Shown: positions 1 to 12,800 of the stretch, one piece after another
How positions within the stretch are numbered: position 1 is the first letter of the stretch
How the letters are laid out: each line of letters begins with the position of its first letter
Source: Betaproteobacteria bacterium
Lineage (GTDB): Bacteria; Pseudomonadota; Gammaproteobacteria; Burkholderiales; SG8-39
Length of the DNA stretch: 37,782 nucleotides
NCBI GenBank assembly: GCA_016177575.1
Contig: JACOVA010000089.1
Coordinates: forward strand, 1 to 37,782
Direction of reading: 5' to 3'
The notes under the pieces: generated by a model
Told to the model about the DNA's origin: nothing
Databases searched by the model: none
The model's input: the letters and a program-made list of their open reading frames with translations, nothing else
Program-made: the position numbers and the translations under genes

Positions 1-1
1 C

Positions 2-805
2 AGCCTCGACACGACCGACTTCACCACCACGGCGGGCGCGTACTGGGTGCTGTCGCTTCCGGGCGTGGCCGACCAGTACCAGGCTGTCCTCGCCACGGCG
101 CAGCTGACAGGCGATGCGCTCGCCGCGCTGGTCAACGCGCAGGCGAACTTCCAGGCGGTCTACGACGACTCGGCGAAGCGACTGATCGTCATCCGCACCA
201 GCGGGACCTTCACGAGCGAGCCGGTGCTGGTCGAAACCAATCCGGTCACCGTCACCGGCACGCCCGCCGGAGACCAGGCGTCGAAGACCCTCGACCTCGA
301 CACGGCGCTGAGCAACACCTCGGGCAAGCGCTGGACCCTTACGCTGGAGAAGAGCGGGGCGCCCAACGCGTTCTCGAGAACGTTCGAGCAGTTCTTCGAT
401 ACCGACCGCGATACGACTGCCCTTGCCCTGCGGGATCAGATCAACACCGCGGTGCCCACCAACGGGCTGAGCGCCACCTACGCGAGCGGCGACCTGGTGG
501 TGAGCCGCACCAACCTGATCACCACGGCGACGCTCGTCGCCGACGAGATCGTCAGGACGGCGGCCGTGTCGACCGTGACGGCGGTGAAGCTGACGGTGAG
601 CGGCACGGTGCTCGAGGCGGAGACCTGGACGGCCACGCTCGACGACGGCGCTCAGGTCGACATCTCCTACGAGACCCAGCCCAAGGCACGCTGTACATCT
701 ACCGCTACGACAACACCGCGTTCACGACGACGACCTCGATCGCCACGCGCGCGGTGGAGGGCGAGGCGGCGTTCGACGGCACCGTGGACCTCGACTGGCA
801 GATGA
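2..805 (+). CDS. Giant repeat surface protein, 5' fragment (frameshifted, partial)
   Basis: This is the upstream part of the giant protein that continues at 754-26223. The frame is open from base 2, so the true start lies outside the window. The translation shows the same repeat features as the downstream protein: W-core strands (GKRWTLTL, AETWTATL) followed by a helix and an LVV-type strand. Recognisable sequence stops at Lys codon 683-685. After that this frame turns into Arg/Thr/Ser-rich nonsense up to a stop at 805, while the +1 frame reads GTLYIYRYDNTAF from 688. Adding one G to the GG at 685-686 would join the frames as K-G-T-L-Y. I therefore read both pieces as one gene broken by a single-base deletion, either real or a sequencing error. 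The GTG at 47 is only the first start codon in the frame and is not a real start. Confidence 0.8.
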   Translation, partial: SLDTTDFTTTAGAYWVLSLPGVADQYQAVLATAQLTGDALAALVNAQANFQAVYDDSAKRLIVIRTSGTFTSEPVLVETNPVTVTGTPAGDQASKTLDLDTALSNTSGKRWTLTLEKSGAPNAFSRTFEQFFDTDRDTTALALRDQINTAVPTNGLSATYASGDLVVSRTNLITTATLVADEIVRTAAVSTVTAVKLTVSGTVLEAETWTATLDDGAQVDISYETQPKARCTSTATTTPRSRRRPRSPRARWRARRRSTAPWTSTGR

Positions 806-3800
806 TCGTCACGCCGGATGTCGCTGCCTACACGGAAACCCTGACCAACGGCGACGAGTGGACGTTCTCGGTGGGCGGCGTGACGACCGACCCGGCGTAT
901 GTGGTCGGCACGGACTTCACGGGCGCGACCAGCCTCGCGCAGTTCCTGAGGAGCGCGATCCTCGCCGAGGACGGCGGCCTCACCGTCACCATCGACAACA
1001 ACGGCACGCCGTCCGATGCGACTGACGACTTCCTCATCGTGGAAGACGGCGGGGCGCTTGTGCAGATCGGCGCCTTCGAGTGGACGCGCTTCCGGCCGCA
1101 CGCGACCACCTCGCCGACGGCCGACAGCCGCTTGCACTACTTCCAGGTCGTGTTCGAGCTGCCCGGGGAGTGGGGCCAGGCGTCGTTCGAGGACGTGTCG
1201 GCCGGCCAGGCCTTCGAGATCGAGCTCAACGGCACGCTGTTCCGGTACGTGGTGGAAGGCTCGCTGCTGCAGGGCACCGACACGGATCAGCGCAACTTCA
1301 ACACCGTGGCGCGGCGCCTCGAGGCGGCGATCGACGCGAGCCCGTTCTACGACGCCGACCTGATCCTCGCCAGTGCCTCGAACGCGAAGCCGACGCTGCG
1401 CATCTACGACCAGCGCACGTCCCACCTCGCGTCGACTGACCAGCACGGCGTGGATCCGTTCCTGTTCAGCGGCGAGCGCAGCGGCGACGTGCACGTCGTG
1501 GCCGACATCGACAACACGCGCCTGATCACCGGCAGCTTCGACGTGTTCCTCGGCTACGAGCAGGTGCTCGCCTTCGAGTTCCTCGGCATCGCGTTCTACA
1601 CCTGGGAGCCGGTGTTCGAGACCGTCACCTTCACCATCAGCCCGCGGCTCGAGCTGGTCAAGATGAGCGACCTGCTCAACCCGGTCGCCTCCGACCAGTA
1701 CGTGCTCGGCTCGACCGACCCGGTCGACCTCGGCAGCGCGAGCCAGTTCGACCCGTTCCTCGACCACACCATCACCAACATCCCGGCGCTCGGGGAGCGC
1801 TACGGCGTGCGCGTGTCGTCGGTCATCACCTACGACAAGTTCTACCCGCAGTACGTCTTCCCGGGCGTGTACGGCGGGCTGAGCTACGAGCTCATCATCT
1901 CGGTGCAGGGCCACGAGCCCAACAGCGAGCAGCTCGAGCTCAAGGACAAGACGCTGCAGATCGTCGAGGGGCCGGGCGCGGGACAGGGCGCGACGATCCT
2001 CGACTACGACCCGGAGACCAAGGCCTATTACCTGCAGGTCGCGGGCACGACCTTCGACGACTGGACGGTGACGCCGAAGTTCGACAGCCGCTACGACATC
2101 ACTTCGCGCATGTCGGACCAGGCGCCGGCCGGTATCCCGCCGACCTCGTACAACCAGGACTACCTCAACACGGCGCCGGTGACCGACTTCTGGGATGTGG
2201 TGCTCACCAAGGCGCCGACCGCGAACGTCATCATCAATGTCACGCCGGCCGGCACGCGCACCTACAACGCCGACCTGGCGTTCGACCCGGATGCCGCGTT
2301 CGGCGAGAACGTGGCCGAGCAGGTGCGCGTCGCCACCAACCGCGCCCTCATCCAGCTCGGCGGCGCGCCGGCCGACGATCAGTACTGGATCCTCACGCTG
2401 ACCGGCACCTCGACCACGTTGAGCGTGGACGCCTTCCTCGAGGCGGTCTATCTCGCCCTGAAGGACGACGGCGACCTCAGCGGGCAGCTCGCCACCTTGC
2501 AGGGCACCGGCAGCCACGTGGTGTTCCACAAGGCGACCGCGGGCCAGTCGCTGACCGACGTGGCGAACGCGCTTGCGGCGGGCATCAACGGCCTGGCCGC
2601 CGGCTACACGCCCACGGTGACCGGCGGCCTGTCGATCGAGCTCACCGGCACGCCGACTCCGGGCACGGACTGGGTCCTTACCCTGGACGGTGCATCGAGC
2701 TACACCTACTCCGTCGCCGCCGGGAACAGCCTCGCCGACGTGGCCGCCGGCCTCGCGGCGGCGGTCAACGGCGCAAGCGGCTTCAAGGCGACCGCCGATG
2801 GAGCGAAGCTCCTGATCCTGCGCTCGATCGGGGCGACGGCGTTCGGCGCGACTTTGGACCGCGGCACCGCCGGCAGCATCATCGACCCGATCGGCGCGCA
2901 GGCGCCGCAGCTGCTCGTCACCACCGGCTCGGCGGCGTTCTACGCCGAGGTCTCGGTCGGCATGGATGCCGACAGCGGCGCCGGCTTCCACGTGCGCCCG
3001 GTGGCGCTGGGCAGCGCGGTCGTCGAAGTGACGAACAAGCCGGTCAGCGCGACGCAGAGCTTCTTCGACTTCCTCACCGTCGAGCTGAAGGGCGACGTCA
3101 CGGCCGGCGAGACCTGGACGCTGCAGGTCACAGGCTACAGCCGCGCCAACCCGCTCAACACCTTCGCCGCCACGGTGAGCTACACCACCGTGTTCGGCGA
3201 TACGCTGTCGACCATCGCCGCCAACCTCGCTGCGCAGCTCGGTACGGCGCAGTCGGCGCAGCTCGACGTCACGGTGCGCGGCCGAGTGATCACGGTCAGC
3301 AACGCGCTCGCGAGCCAGGACAAGGAGCTTGCCGCCACGGTGCTGGTCGGCCTCGACGACACGAGCTCGGCCGGCACGCTCTACAGCTCGGGCACGGCGA
3401 CGATCGTGCCGCAGTTGCTCTTCACCACCGGCAACTGGATGACGCCGCAGACCGTGCACGTCATGGCGATCGACGACCGGGTGATCGACGGCGGCGATGC
3501 GCGCGTGTTCCCGGCCTTCGAAGAGCGCGTCAACGCGATCCGCGGCCCGCTCACCATCGTCGGCGGCTCGCTCGCCGGCACGGAGCGCTTCCTTAACGAT
3601 CCGTTCCGCCTGCCGGAGGAGACCAACGACCCGCAGGCCGACGGCACGGTGAACAGCGTCGGCGTCGACAACAACGGCAACGGCGTGATGACCGACGGCG
3701 AGGCGTTCCACTTCAACGCCCTGTACGGCGAGCGCCCGGGCTTCGACCCGCGCATGAACCAGTTCCCGTTCGAGTTCACTTTCCTCGACGGCCCGGCGCT

Positions 3801-6800
3801 GAAGAAGCTGCTCGACGTGCTGTCGGTGTCGCAGGAGATCCTGTCCATCGGCCGCGACGAGCCGTTCAGCGTCAACCTGCAGGTCGGCGCCGGCGCGCCG
3901 AGCTCGAGCGCGGTGCGCTTCAGCGGCACGCCGGCGGACGAGGCCGACGTCTTCGGCTTCCAGGCCTCCGATCTCGAGTGGCTGGAGGCGGTGATCACCC
4001 TCGGCGGCGTCGCCGTGACCTCCGACAACTGGACGCTTAGCGTGAGCACGGCCGCGACCGGCACGCAGTCCAGGACCTTCCCCGTCACGGCCGACGCCCG
4101 CGCGCTCTCCAAGATCGCTGCCGACTGGGCCGCCTACTTCAACAACCTGGGGCCGATCGGCGGCGTCGAGTTCCATGCCGAGGCGAACGTCGACATCGCC
4201 GGCAACGCCAAGCTGCGCCTCTGGGCGACCGACGGCAGCGGCAACCGGGTGGCGTTCAAGCTGAACCGCTCGATCGGCGCGAACGGCAGCCTGGCGGTGA
4301 GCGGCACGCCGAAGCAGGCCGACGCCGCGGACTTCGCCAAGATCTTCGGCAAGCAGTGGACGATGGTCGCCTTCGAGCTGCTGCAGGTGCCCACCGCCGC
4401 CTGGACGCTCACCATCACCGACGCGCTCGGCAGCTCGGTCGCCGCCTACACGCTCGACACCGGCGAGGGCATCGCCGACATGACGTTCAACCTGGCCGAC
4501 CGGATCCAGGCCAAGTACAACCCGGTGGTGTCGGGCTACACCGTGACCTTCGCCGCGCCGTGGCCGTCGGAGGCGACGAGCACGGTGATCCTGAGCGGCG
4601 CGCCGCAGGCCGGCCAGACCTGGAGCGTGGCGCTCGACATCGCCGGCACGGTGAAGCGCTTCACTCACCTCGTGGTCGCCGGCGACACGCTCGAGACCAT
4701 CAGCGAGAAGCTCGCCGAGGCCGTCAACGCCGACCCGGTCGGCAACCTGAGCGCGCGCGCCACCGGCGTCGCGCTCACCATCGTCAACGTGGCCGGCAAC
4801 ACGCTCGCCACCACCTTCCAGATCGGGCCGCAGGCGAGCGCGCTCACGCCGGATCCGGCGCAGGCCTTCGCGCGCAGCCTCGAGCTCTCCGGCACGCCGG
4901 TGGCGGGCGACGCCTGGGCGGTGACCGTAAGCTTCGACGACGGCACGGGCGTGGTGGTTGCGAGCACGCACAGCTACAACGTCCAGGCGTCGGTGTCCCT
5001 CGCCGAGGTGGCGGCCGGCCTCGCGGCGAAGATCAACGCCGCCGGCACGGCGTACTCGGCGAGCGTCAACGGCAACACGCTGGTGATCGCCAACGCCAAC
5101 GAGCCGGGCTTCACGACCGGCACGCGCGTGAATTCGGTGAGCGGCGCGGCCAGCACGACCGGCAGCTTCACCCGCTCGATCGCCTCGCCGGCGGTCACGC
5201 GCCTCACCCTCAACAGCACGCTCACCGGCACGCCGATCGGCGAGACCTGGAGCGTGACCCTCGGCGGCACGACCTACAGCTACACGGTCGAGTCGCTGGA
5301 AGTCATCGCCGCGAAGCTCGCCGCGGCGGTGAACGCGGACGCCGACCCGGCCTACGTGGCGGCGAGCGAGGGCGCGACGCTCCTGCTCGTGAACCGCGTA
5401 GCGAGCTTTGCGATCGAGGCGACCACCAGCGGCCTGGCCGCGGGCACCGTCCCGGTGGTGCGGGTCGCCACGCTGCCGCAGGGGCTGGCGGTGGGCCAGA
5501 CCTTCTCCGTGACCCTGGTGGGCGATGACCTGTCGACGGTCCTCTCCTACACGGTGGCGACCGACGGCACGCTCGATGGCACCCCGGAATCCGCCGCCTC
5601 GGTCGCGGCGGCGCTCGTGAAGCGCATCAACGCGTTCGCGCCGGCCGACTACACCGCCACGACCGAAGGCGCGAGCCTGGTCATCGTCAACCGCGCGGGC
5701 CACCGCTTCACGCTGGCGAACCTCTTCGTGGTCGACACCGACCAGAGCGGTCTCGACGGCACGGCGAGCGTGTCGATGCTGACGCTCGGCGGCGCGCCGG
5801 TGGTGGGAGCGACCTGGGCCGTCGAGATCGACTTCGACGGCGCCTCGCGCACCGTGTCCCATACCGTGGGCGTCGGCGAGACGGTCGCCGACATCGCCGC
5901 GGCGCTGGCGCTCGGCGTCTCGAGCACGCTCGGCACCGACTTCGCCGCCGTCGCCGACGGCGCCGAGCTGATCCTCATTCGCCGCAGCGCGGGCGGCTTC
6001 GCCGCGGAGTTCAAGGACCAGGCGGCGCCCTTCGGCGACGTGCTCGCCACCTCGTCGATCGTCACCCTGACGGGCATGCCGGCCACCGGCGAGGTGTGGA
6101 CGGTGTCGCTCGGCGGCGTGCTCTTCAGCGTCACGGCGGCGGCGGGCGAGACGGTCGAGGACCTCGCGCTGCGCCTCGCCGACGAGATCAACGCGGACGG
6201 CACGCCGCAGGCGGCGAAGTTCGTGGCCGCGGCCGAGGGGCCGCAGCTCGTGGTCGTGAACCGCGACGGCACGCCGTTCGCCACCGCGTTCAACATCACG
6301 CGCGTCTCCGGCGCGGACATCGACACCACCACCGCGACGTCCAGCGTGGTCACCATCGGCGCGGGCCTCGCGGACGCCGCCTCGGCGACCCTGGTGATCA
6401 CCTCGCAGGGGGTGTCCACCTCGGTGACGTACACCGCCTCGGGCGCGAAGACGGCGGTCGAAGTGGCGGCCGGGCTCGCGGCGCTGGTCGACGCGCTGGC
6501 CGGGTACGCCGCCACGTCCGACGGCGCTCAGGTGGTCATCGTCAGCCCGGCTGGCGCGGAGTTCACCGTCGGCAACTTCGCCGCCACCGACGCCACGACT
6601 GCCACGACCGCCAAGGTGACGTTCGGCGGCGCGGTGCTCGCAGGCGAAACCTGGAATCTCACGATCGACGGCATGCCGCACAGCGAGCCGGCCGGCGGCA
6701 GCCTCGCCACGCTCGCCGGCGCGTTCGCAACCTGGATCAACGGCAACCTCGCCGACTACACCGCGATGACCGAGGGCGCGACGCTGCTCATCGTCAAGCG

Positions 6801-9800
6801 CACTGCCGGCAGCTTCGCCACGACCGCCACGATCACCCCGGCGGGCTCGGCGACGGTTACCCCGGCGGCGGGCACGGCGGCGGCGTACGCGCTCAACCTT
6901 GCCGGCGCGCCGGCGAGCGGCGAGACCTGGTCGGCCACCGTCGCGGGCGTCACGGTCGACGTCGCCGTCAATGCGACGGTGGATACGCTGGCCGAGATCG
7001 CCGAGGCGCTTGCCGCCGGGATCCGGGACCATGCGAGCCTCGGTGACTACACGGCCGCCGCGAAGGGCGCGAGCCTGCTCGTCGTCAAGCAGACCGCAGG
7101 CGCCTTCGCCGCCGCGCCGACGCTTTCGGTGGCCGCCGCCCAGAGCTTCGGCTCGGCGAGCGCCGCCGCCGGCTACCTCGTCGACCTGAGCGGCACGCCG
7201 GTGACCGGCGACACGTGGACGGTGACGCTCGGCAGCACCAGTTACTCGGTCACGGTCGGCACGCCGGCGGAGGTGGATACGCTCGCCGAGATCGCGCAGG
7301 CGCTTGCGGCCAAGATCTCCGCCCACGCCGACGGCTTCGGCGCGACGGCCGAGGGCACGCGCATCGTGATCTCGGGCGTCGGGCTGGCGGCGCCGGCGAC
7401 GAGCTTCACGCCGGCCGCCGCCTCGACCGCGTCGTGGGGCGCGAGCTTCACTGCGGCGACGGCGGCCTTTGCCACGCTGACCGGCACGCCGGTGGCGGGC
7501 GACAGCTACCGCGTCGGCCTGAGCGGCGTCACCGTGGCCCATACCGTGACCAACGGCCAGACGCGCGAAGCCGTGGCGCAGGCGCTGGCGACGCTGATCA
7601 ACGCCAACGCCCTGCTTGCCGACTACTCGGCCACCGCCGACGGCAGCCTGCTCCTCATCGTCAAGCGCAACGGCGGCCTGTTCACCCCGGGCACCCAGAT
7701 CGTCCAGGCCCCGGGCGGCAGCGCGCGCGCGATGACCGTGACGGCGAGCGGGCTGGCGACGAGCGCGAACACGCTGAGCGTGGCGGGGCCCGCGGTGCTC
7801 GGCGAGGTGGTGAGCGTGACGCTGACCATCGGCGCCGGTCCGGCGACCGTCGTGCGCACGACCGTTGCATCGACCAGTACTAGCGCCGCGGACCTCGCTG
7901 CCAGCCTCGCCACGGCGATCAACGCCCGGGCGCAGACCGACATCAGCGCGCTCGCGGAAGGCAGCCAGGTCTTCATCGTCAACCGCGCCGGCACCGCCTT
8001 CACCGCCGTCTACGGCGTGGCGGCCGCGGGCGCATTGGCGGTCGCGGCGGCACCTGCCGCGGAGCGCGCGACGGTCGGAGGCGACGTGCGCGCGGGCGAC
8101 ATCTACACCGTGGAGCTCGCGGGCGGCGAGGCCGTGGTGAGCTACACCGCCACGGCGGCCGATGCGGCGGCGACCGATGCGGCGGCAAGGGTCGCGAACG
8201 CGCTCGCCGCGCTGATCAACAATTCGACAGATCCGGACGCGGCGCCGTTCACGGCGGCAACCAATGGTGCGGGTCTGTTCGTCGTTGGCCCGGCAACCCT
8301 CGGAACGAGCTACGCCGTCGCGCAGGCGGCCGCGGCGGTGACGAGCGAGACGGTGACGACGTCGGTCATCCTGAACGTCGCGCCGGCAACCGTGGCCGCC
8401 GGCGAAGCCTGGGTCCTGACGCTGACCCTCGGCGCGACCGTCTCGACCTACAGCTTCACGCCGGCCGGCGCGAGCCTGCAGGCCGCGCTGGAGGCGCTCG
8501 CCGCCCTGGTCAACGCCGACGCGGCGACGCTCTACGCGGCCGACGCGGGCGCGACGAGCCTCGCGGTCTACCGCCGCGGCGACGCCGCCTTCCAGGCGAG
8601 CCTGTCGATCGTCGCCGCGGGCGTGCCGGCGGTCGACGCGGCGACCGCGCGCACCGCGATGGTCGCCCTCGCCGGCAACCAGGTGGCGGGCGAGATCTGG
8701 TCGCTCGCGCTGGTGCAGCAGACGTACTCGGTCACGGTCGACGCGACCACCGACACGCTGGAAGAGATCGCGGCGGCGCTGGCGGTGTTGGTCAACGCCG
8801 ACAACGCGAATGCCGCGGCCTACACCGCGACGGGCGAAGGCGCCACGCTCATCGTCGTCAACCGCGACGGCGTGGCCTTCGCGGCCGCGGTCAGCGTCAC
8901 GCCGGCGACGCCGCAAACTGTAGCGGCCGGTGCGCCGGCGGCGAGCGTGGCGCTCTTCGGACTGCCGCTCGCCGGCGAGGTCTGGACCGTCACGCTCGCG
9001 GGCCGCGCGTACTCGGTGACGGTGGACGCCGTGACCGACACCCTGCAGGAGATTGCGGCGGCGCTCGCGAGCGCGATCCGCTTCGACAACACCCTCGAGG
9101 GCCTGGCCGCGCGGCTCGCCGCCGCGATCAACGCCGGCGGCGTCTACACCGCGACGGCGAGCGGCCTCGACCTGACCATCGCGCGGGCAGGCGGCTCGCT
9201 CACCGCCTCGCTGACCAATACCGGCACGGGCTACGCCGATGCCGAAACCGTGGCCGCGGCGTCGCTCACGCTTACCCTGGGCGGAAGCCTCGCCCACGCC
9301 GACGTGTGGACGGTGACGATCAACGAGGCGGGCGTGCCCACGGCCGTCACCGTCGTCGCTTTTGACCGCTTCACCGCGGACGGCGAGGGCGCCGCGGTGC
9401 TGGTGGTCGACCTGTCGGCGACGCCGTTCACGCCGCAGCTCGCCATCGCGCACGTCAGTGGCTTCGCCATCGATGCCGCGACGCCGGCCGCGTTCATCGG
9501 CGTGCTGAACAGCAACGTCACGCCCGTGACCGACACCTGGATCATCACGCTCGAGGGCCCGGCCGGCGCGACGCAGACCTTCAGCCTGCCGATCCTCGCT
9601 GGCTACACGCAGGGGCAGATCGCCGATCTCTTCGCGAACCTGATCAACGTGGGCGGGCCGGCGGCGCTGACCGCGCTGAGCGAAGGCAACGAGCTCGCGA
9701 TCGTCGGCCGCGACGGCAGCGCATGGGCGGCGGCGTTCTCGATCGCGCCGGTGCCCGCGGCGACCCCGGCGGCGATTGTTTCCGACACCACGGGCGCGAC

Positions 9801-12800
9801 CACGGTCACCTTCACCGGCGCCATGCAGCCGCGCGACCTGTGGTCGCTGACCCTCGACGGCCAGCGCTTCGACGTGTCGGTCGGCGAGACCTACACCTTC
9901 GGCGCAACCTCGATCGTCGCCGACAGCGCGCAGGCGCTCGCCGCGATCTTCGCCGCCCACATCAACGCGAACCTGCCGGCGAGCTTCCATGCCATTACCG
10001 ACGGCAACGCGCTCGTCGTGGTGAAGCGCTCGGGCGCGAGCGGCTTCGCCGCCTTCACGAGCCAGGTGCGCTTCATCCCGGCGCTCGACAACACGGCCGA
10101 AGGGCTCTATGACGTCGATGCGGCGAGCGGCGCCTACTCGATCGAGCTGATCGGCTCGCCGGTGCTGGGCGAGAAGTGGAGCTTGTCGCTCGTCTCGGGC
10201 GGCACGCTTAGCTTCGATTACTTCGTGCAGCTCGACGACACGCTCACCGACGTCGCCGAGGGGCTCGCGGCGCTGGTCAACGCCTCGGGCGCGGCCGCGA
10301 GCTACACCGCCTCGGTCGAGGGCGACCGGTTGGTCATCGTCAACACCGCCGCGGCGATCACCGATGCCGACATCCTGGTGACGCCGGCCGACGGCGCGGG
10401 CGCGGCAGGCAACGAGCAGCTCGAGCCGGGGACCGCGCCGCGTGCCTGGACGGCGCTCCTCGCCGGCGCGGCGACGGTCGGCGACGTGTGGCGCGTGACG
10501 CTCGGCGGCATCAACTACGACTACAGCGTCGGCGCGGGCGAGACCACCACCGACATCGCCACCGCGCTCGCCGCACGCATCAACCTGATCAACAGCCTGG
10601 AGGGCGTGCTCGCGCAGCTCGCCGAGGCGCTCAACGTCATGGGCGGCGACTACGTGGCGATCGCGAACGGGCTGCAGCTCACCATCGCGCGCGACGACAG
10701 TGGCCTGATCTCGGCCTCGGTCACGAACGGCACCTTCACCGACAGCGAAACGCCGGCCGCGGCTTCGATCACCCTGAGCCTGTCGGGCGCCGGCCTGGTC
10801 GACGGGCAGGTCTGGACGCTCACCATCACCGACGGGGTTGCGACGCCGACGTTCGCCGCGACGGCGCGCGATCGCCACACCGCGATCAGCGAAGGCCGCA
10901 CGCTCGTGCTGGTGGACTTCGTCGGCACGACCGGCTCGCCGACCTACCGCGTCAACGGCGCGGCGGACGCGCGCTTCATGGATTCGGGCGTGAGCCTCGG
11001 CCAGGCCACCGCCGCCGTCACGCTGCCGTCCGCGACGCTCGCCGACCGCTACACGCTGCTGCTGCGCATCGGCGAGAGCGCGTCGCAGTTCACCTACGAG
11101 ACCGGCGCGTTCACGGGCAGCCAGGTCGCCACCGCGCTCGCCGCCGCGGTCAACGTCAACGGGCCGGCGGACTTCACCGCCATCGCCGACGGCACGCGGC
11201 TCTTCATCGTCAACCGCGCCGGGTCGAGCTTCAGCCTCGCGAATATCGCCGACGAGAAAGCGGCCGCCGCGGCCGCAGTGGTGAATCTCTCCGCGACGAC
11301 GGTGTTCGCCGGCGAGGTGTGGACGATCTTCCTCGACGACTCGACATTCGCCACCACGCACGTCTACGTCGCGCAGGCCGGTGACACGCTCGCCGACGTG
11401 GCGCGCGAGCTCGCCAACAGCATCGTGGCGAGCGGCGTGGTCACCTTTACCGCCACGGCCGACGACATCCCGTCGACGGCGCGCGCCGACGACGCCCGCG
11501 TGGTGATCGCCAATCTCGCCGGCCAGGCTTTCGTCGCCACGGTCGAGGTGACCCCAGCCGGCCAGGTGTCGATCGTCGAGACGCGCAAGTTCAACCAGGC
11601 GGTGGCCGGCAACGAGTACTTCTACCGGCCGGTGAACCTGAACACGCGCGTCGACGAGGCGGACCAGGTCGACACGATGAACGTGTACAACGGCGACAGC
11701 CCGGCCAATGACGTGGGCACGCTGACCGCCGACCACCTGACCGGCCTCGGCATGGGCGGCGACACGGTGATCGCCGGCCGCACGCTGCCGGGCGGCATCG
11801 TCTACCGCGACCTCGAGGTGCTCAACATCTTCCTCGGCAGCGGCGCCGACACGTTCGAGGTCGTCTCGACGCACGCGGGCGCGACCAACATCTTCAGCGC
11901 CGCCGGCGACGACGACATCGTGGTCCGCTCGATCGACGGTCACACGCGCATCGACGCCGGCGCCGGCGACGACGAAATCTGGGTGGGCAGCGACGCGGCG
12001 CCGTACCTGCCGCCGACCACGAACCTCCTCGGCACGGTGCGGGTGCTCCTCACCGTCATCGGCGGCCCGGGCAACGACACGCTGTACGTCGACAACAGCG
12101 CCTCGACCACCGAGACCGGCGGCATCCTGACCGGCTCGACCCTCACCGGCCTCGGCATGCCATCGGTGTCCGAGGTGCAGACCATCCACGTGCAGGCGGC
12201 GGCGGGCGTCTACACGCTGCGCATCGCCGACGAGACCGTCGACTCGAGCACCGCGACCACCACCCTGGTCGAGCTCTCCGGCACGCCGATCGGCGGCGAC
12301 CAGTGGCGCATCGTCATCGACGGCGACGTCGCCAACGGCTACGTGGTCACGGTCGGCGGCGGCATCGACACGCCGGCCGAGATCGCCGCCGCGCTCGCCG
12401 CGCTGATCGACGCCGACACGGCGCGCGGCTTCGCCGCCGCGGCCGACGGCAGCGTGCTGGTCATCGTCAACCCGACGGGCGAGGGCTTCCAGGCGACCTT
12501 CGAGATCGTCACCAGCGCCACGACGCCGACCGCGACCGTCGAGCAGATCGCCGGCGCGACGACCACCGCGGTGCTCTCCGGAACGCTCCGGAGCGGCGAC
12601 ATCTGGAACTTCACGGTGTCCGGCGAGACGTTCGGCCTGCCGGTCGGCCCGGCGACCACGATCGCGCAGCTCGCGGCCGCGCTCGCCGCGGCGATCAACG
12701 CCGATCCGGACTTGCCCGACTACCTCGCCCTCGCGGTCGGCAACAGCGTGGTGATCATGGACCGCGGCACCGCCCCAGCGCGGCCGACGGTGTCGCTCGG

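Noticed and set aside
680-692. Programmed -1 ribosomal frameshift
   Set aside because: No canonical X-XXY-YYZ heptamer is present, and a single missing G explains the data more simply.
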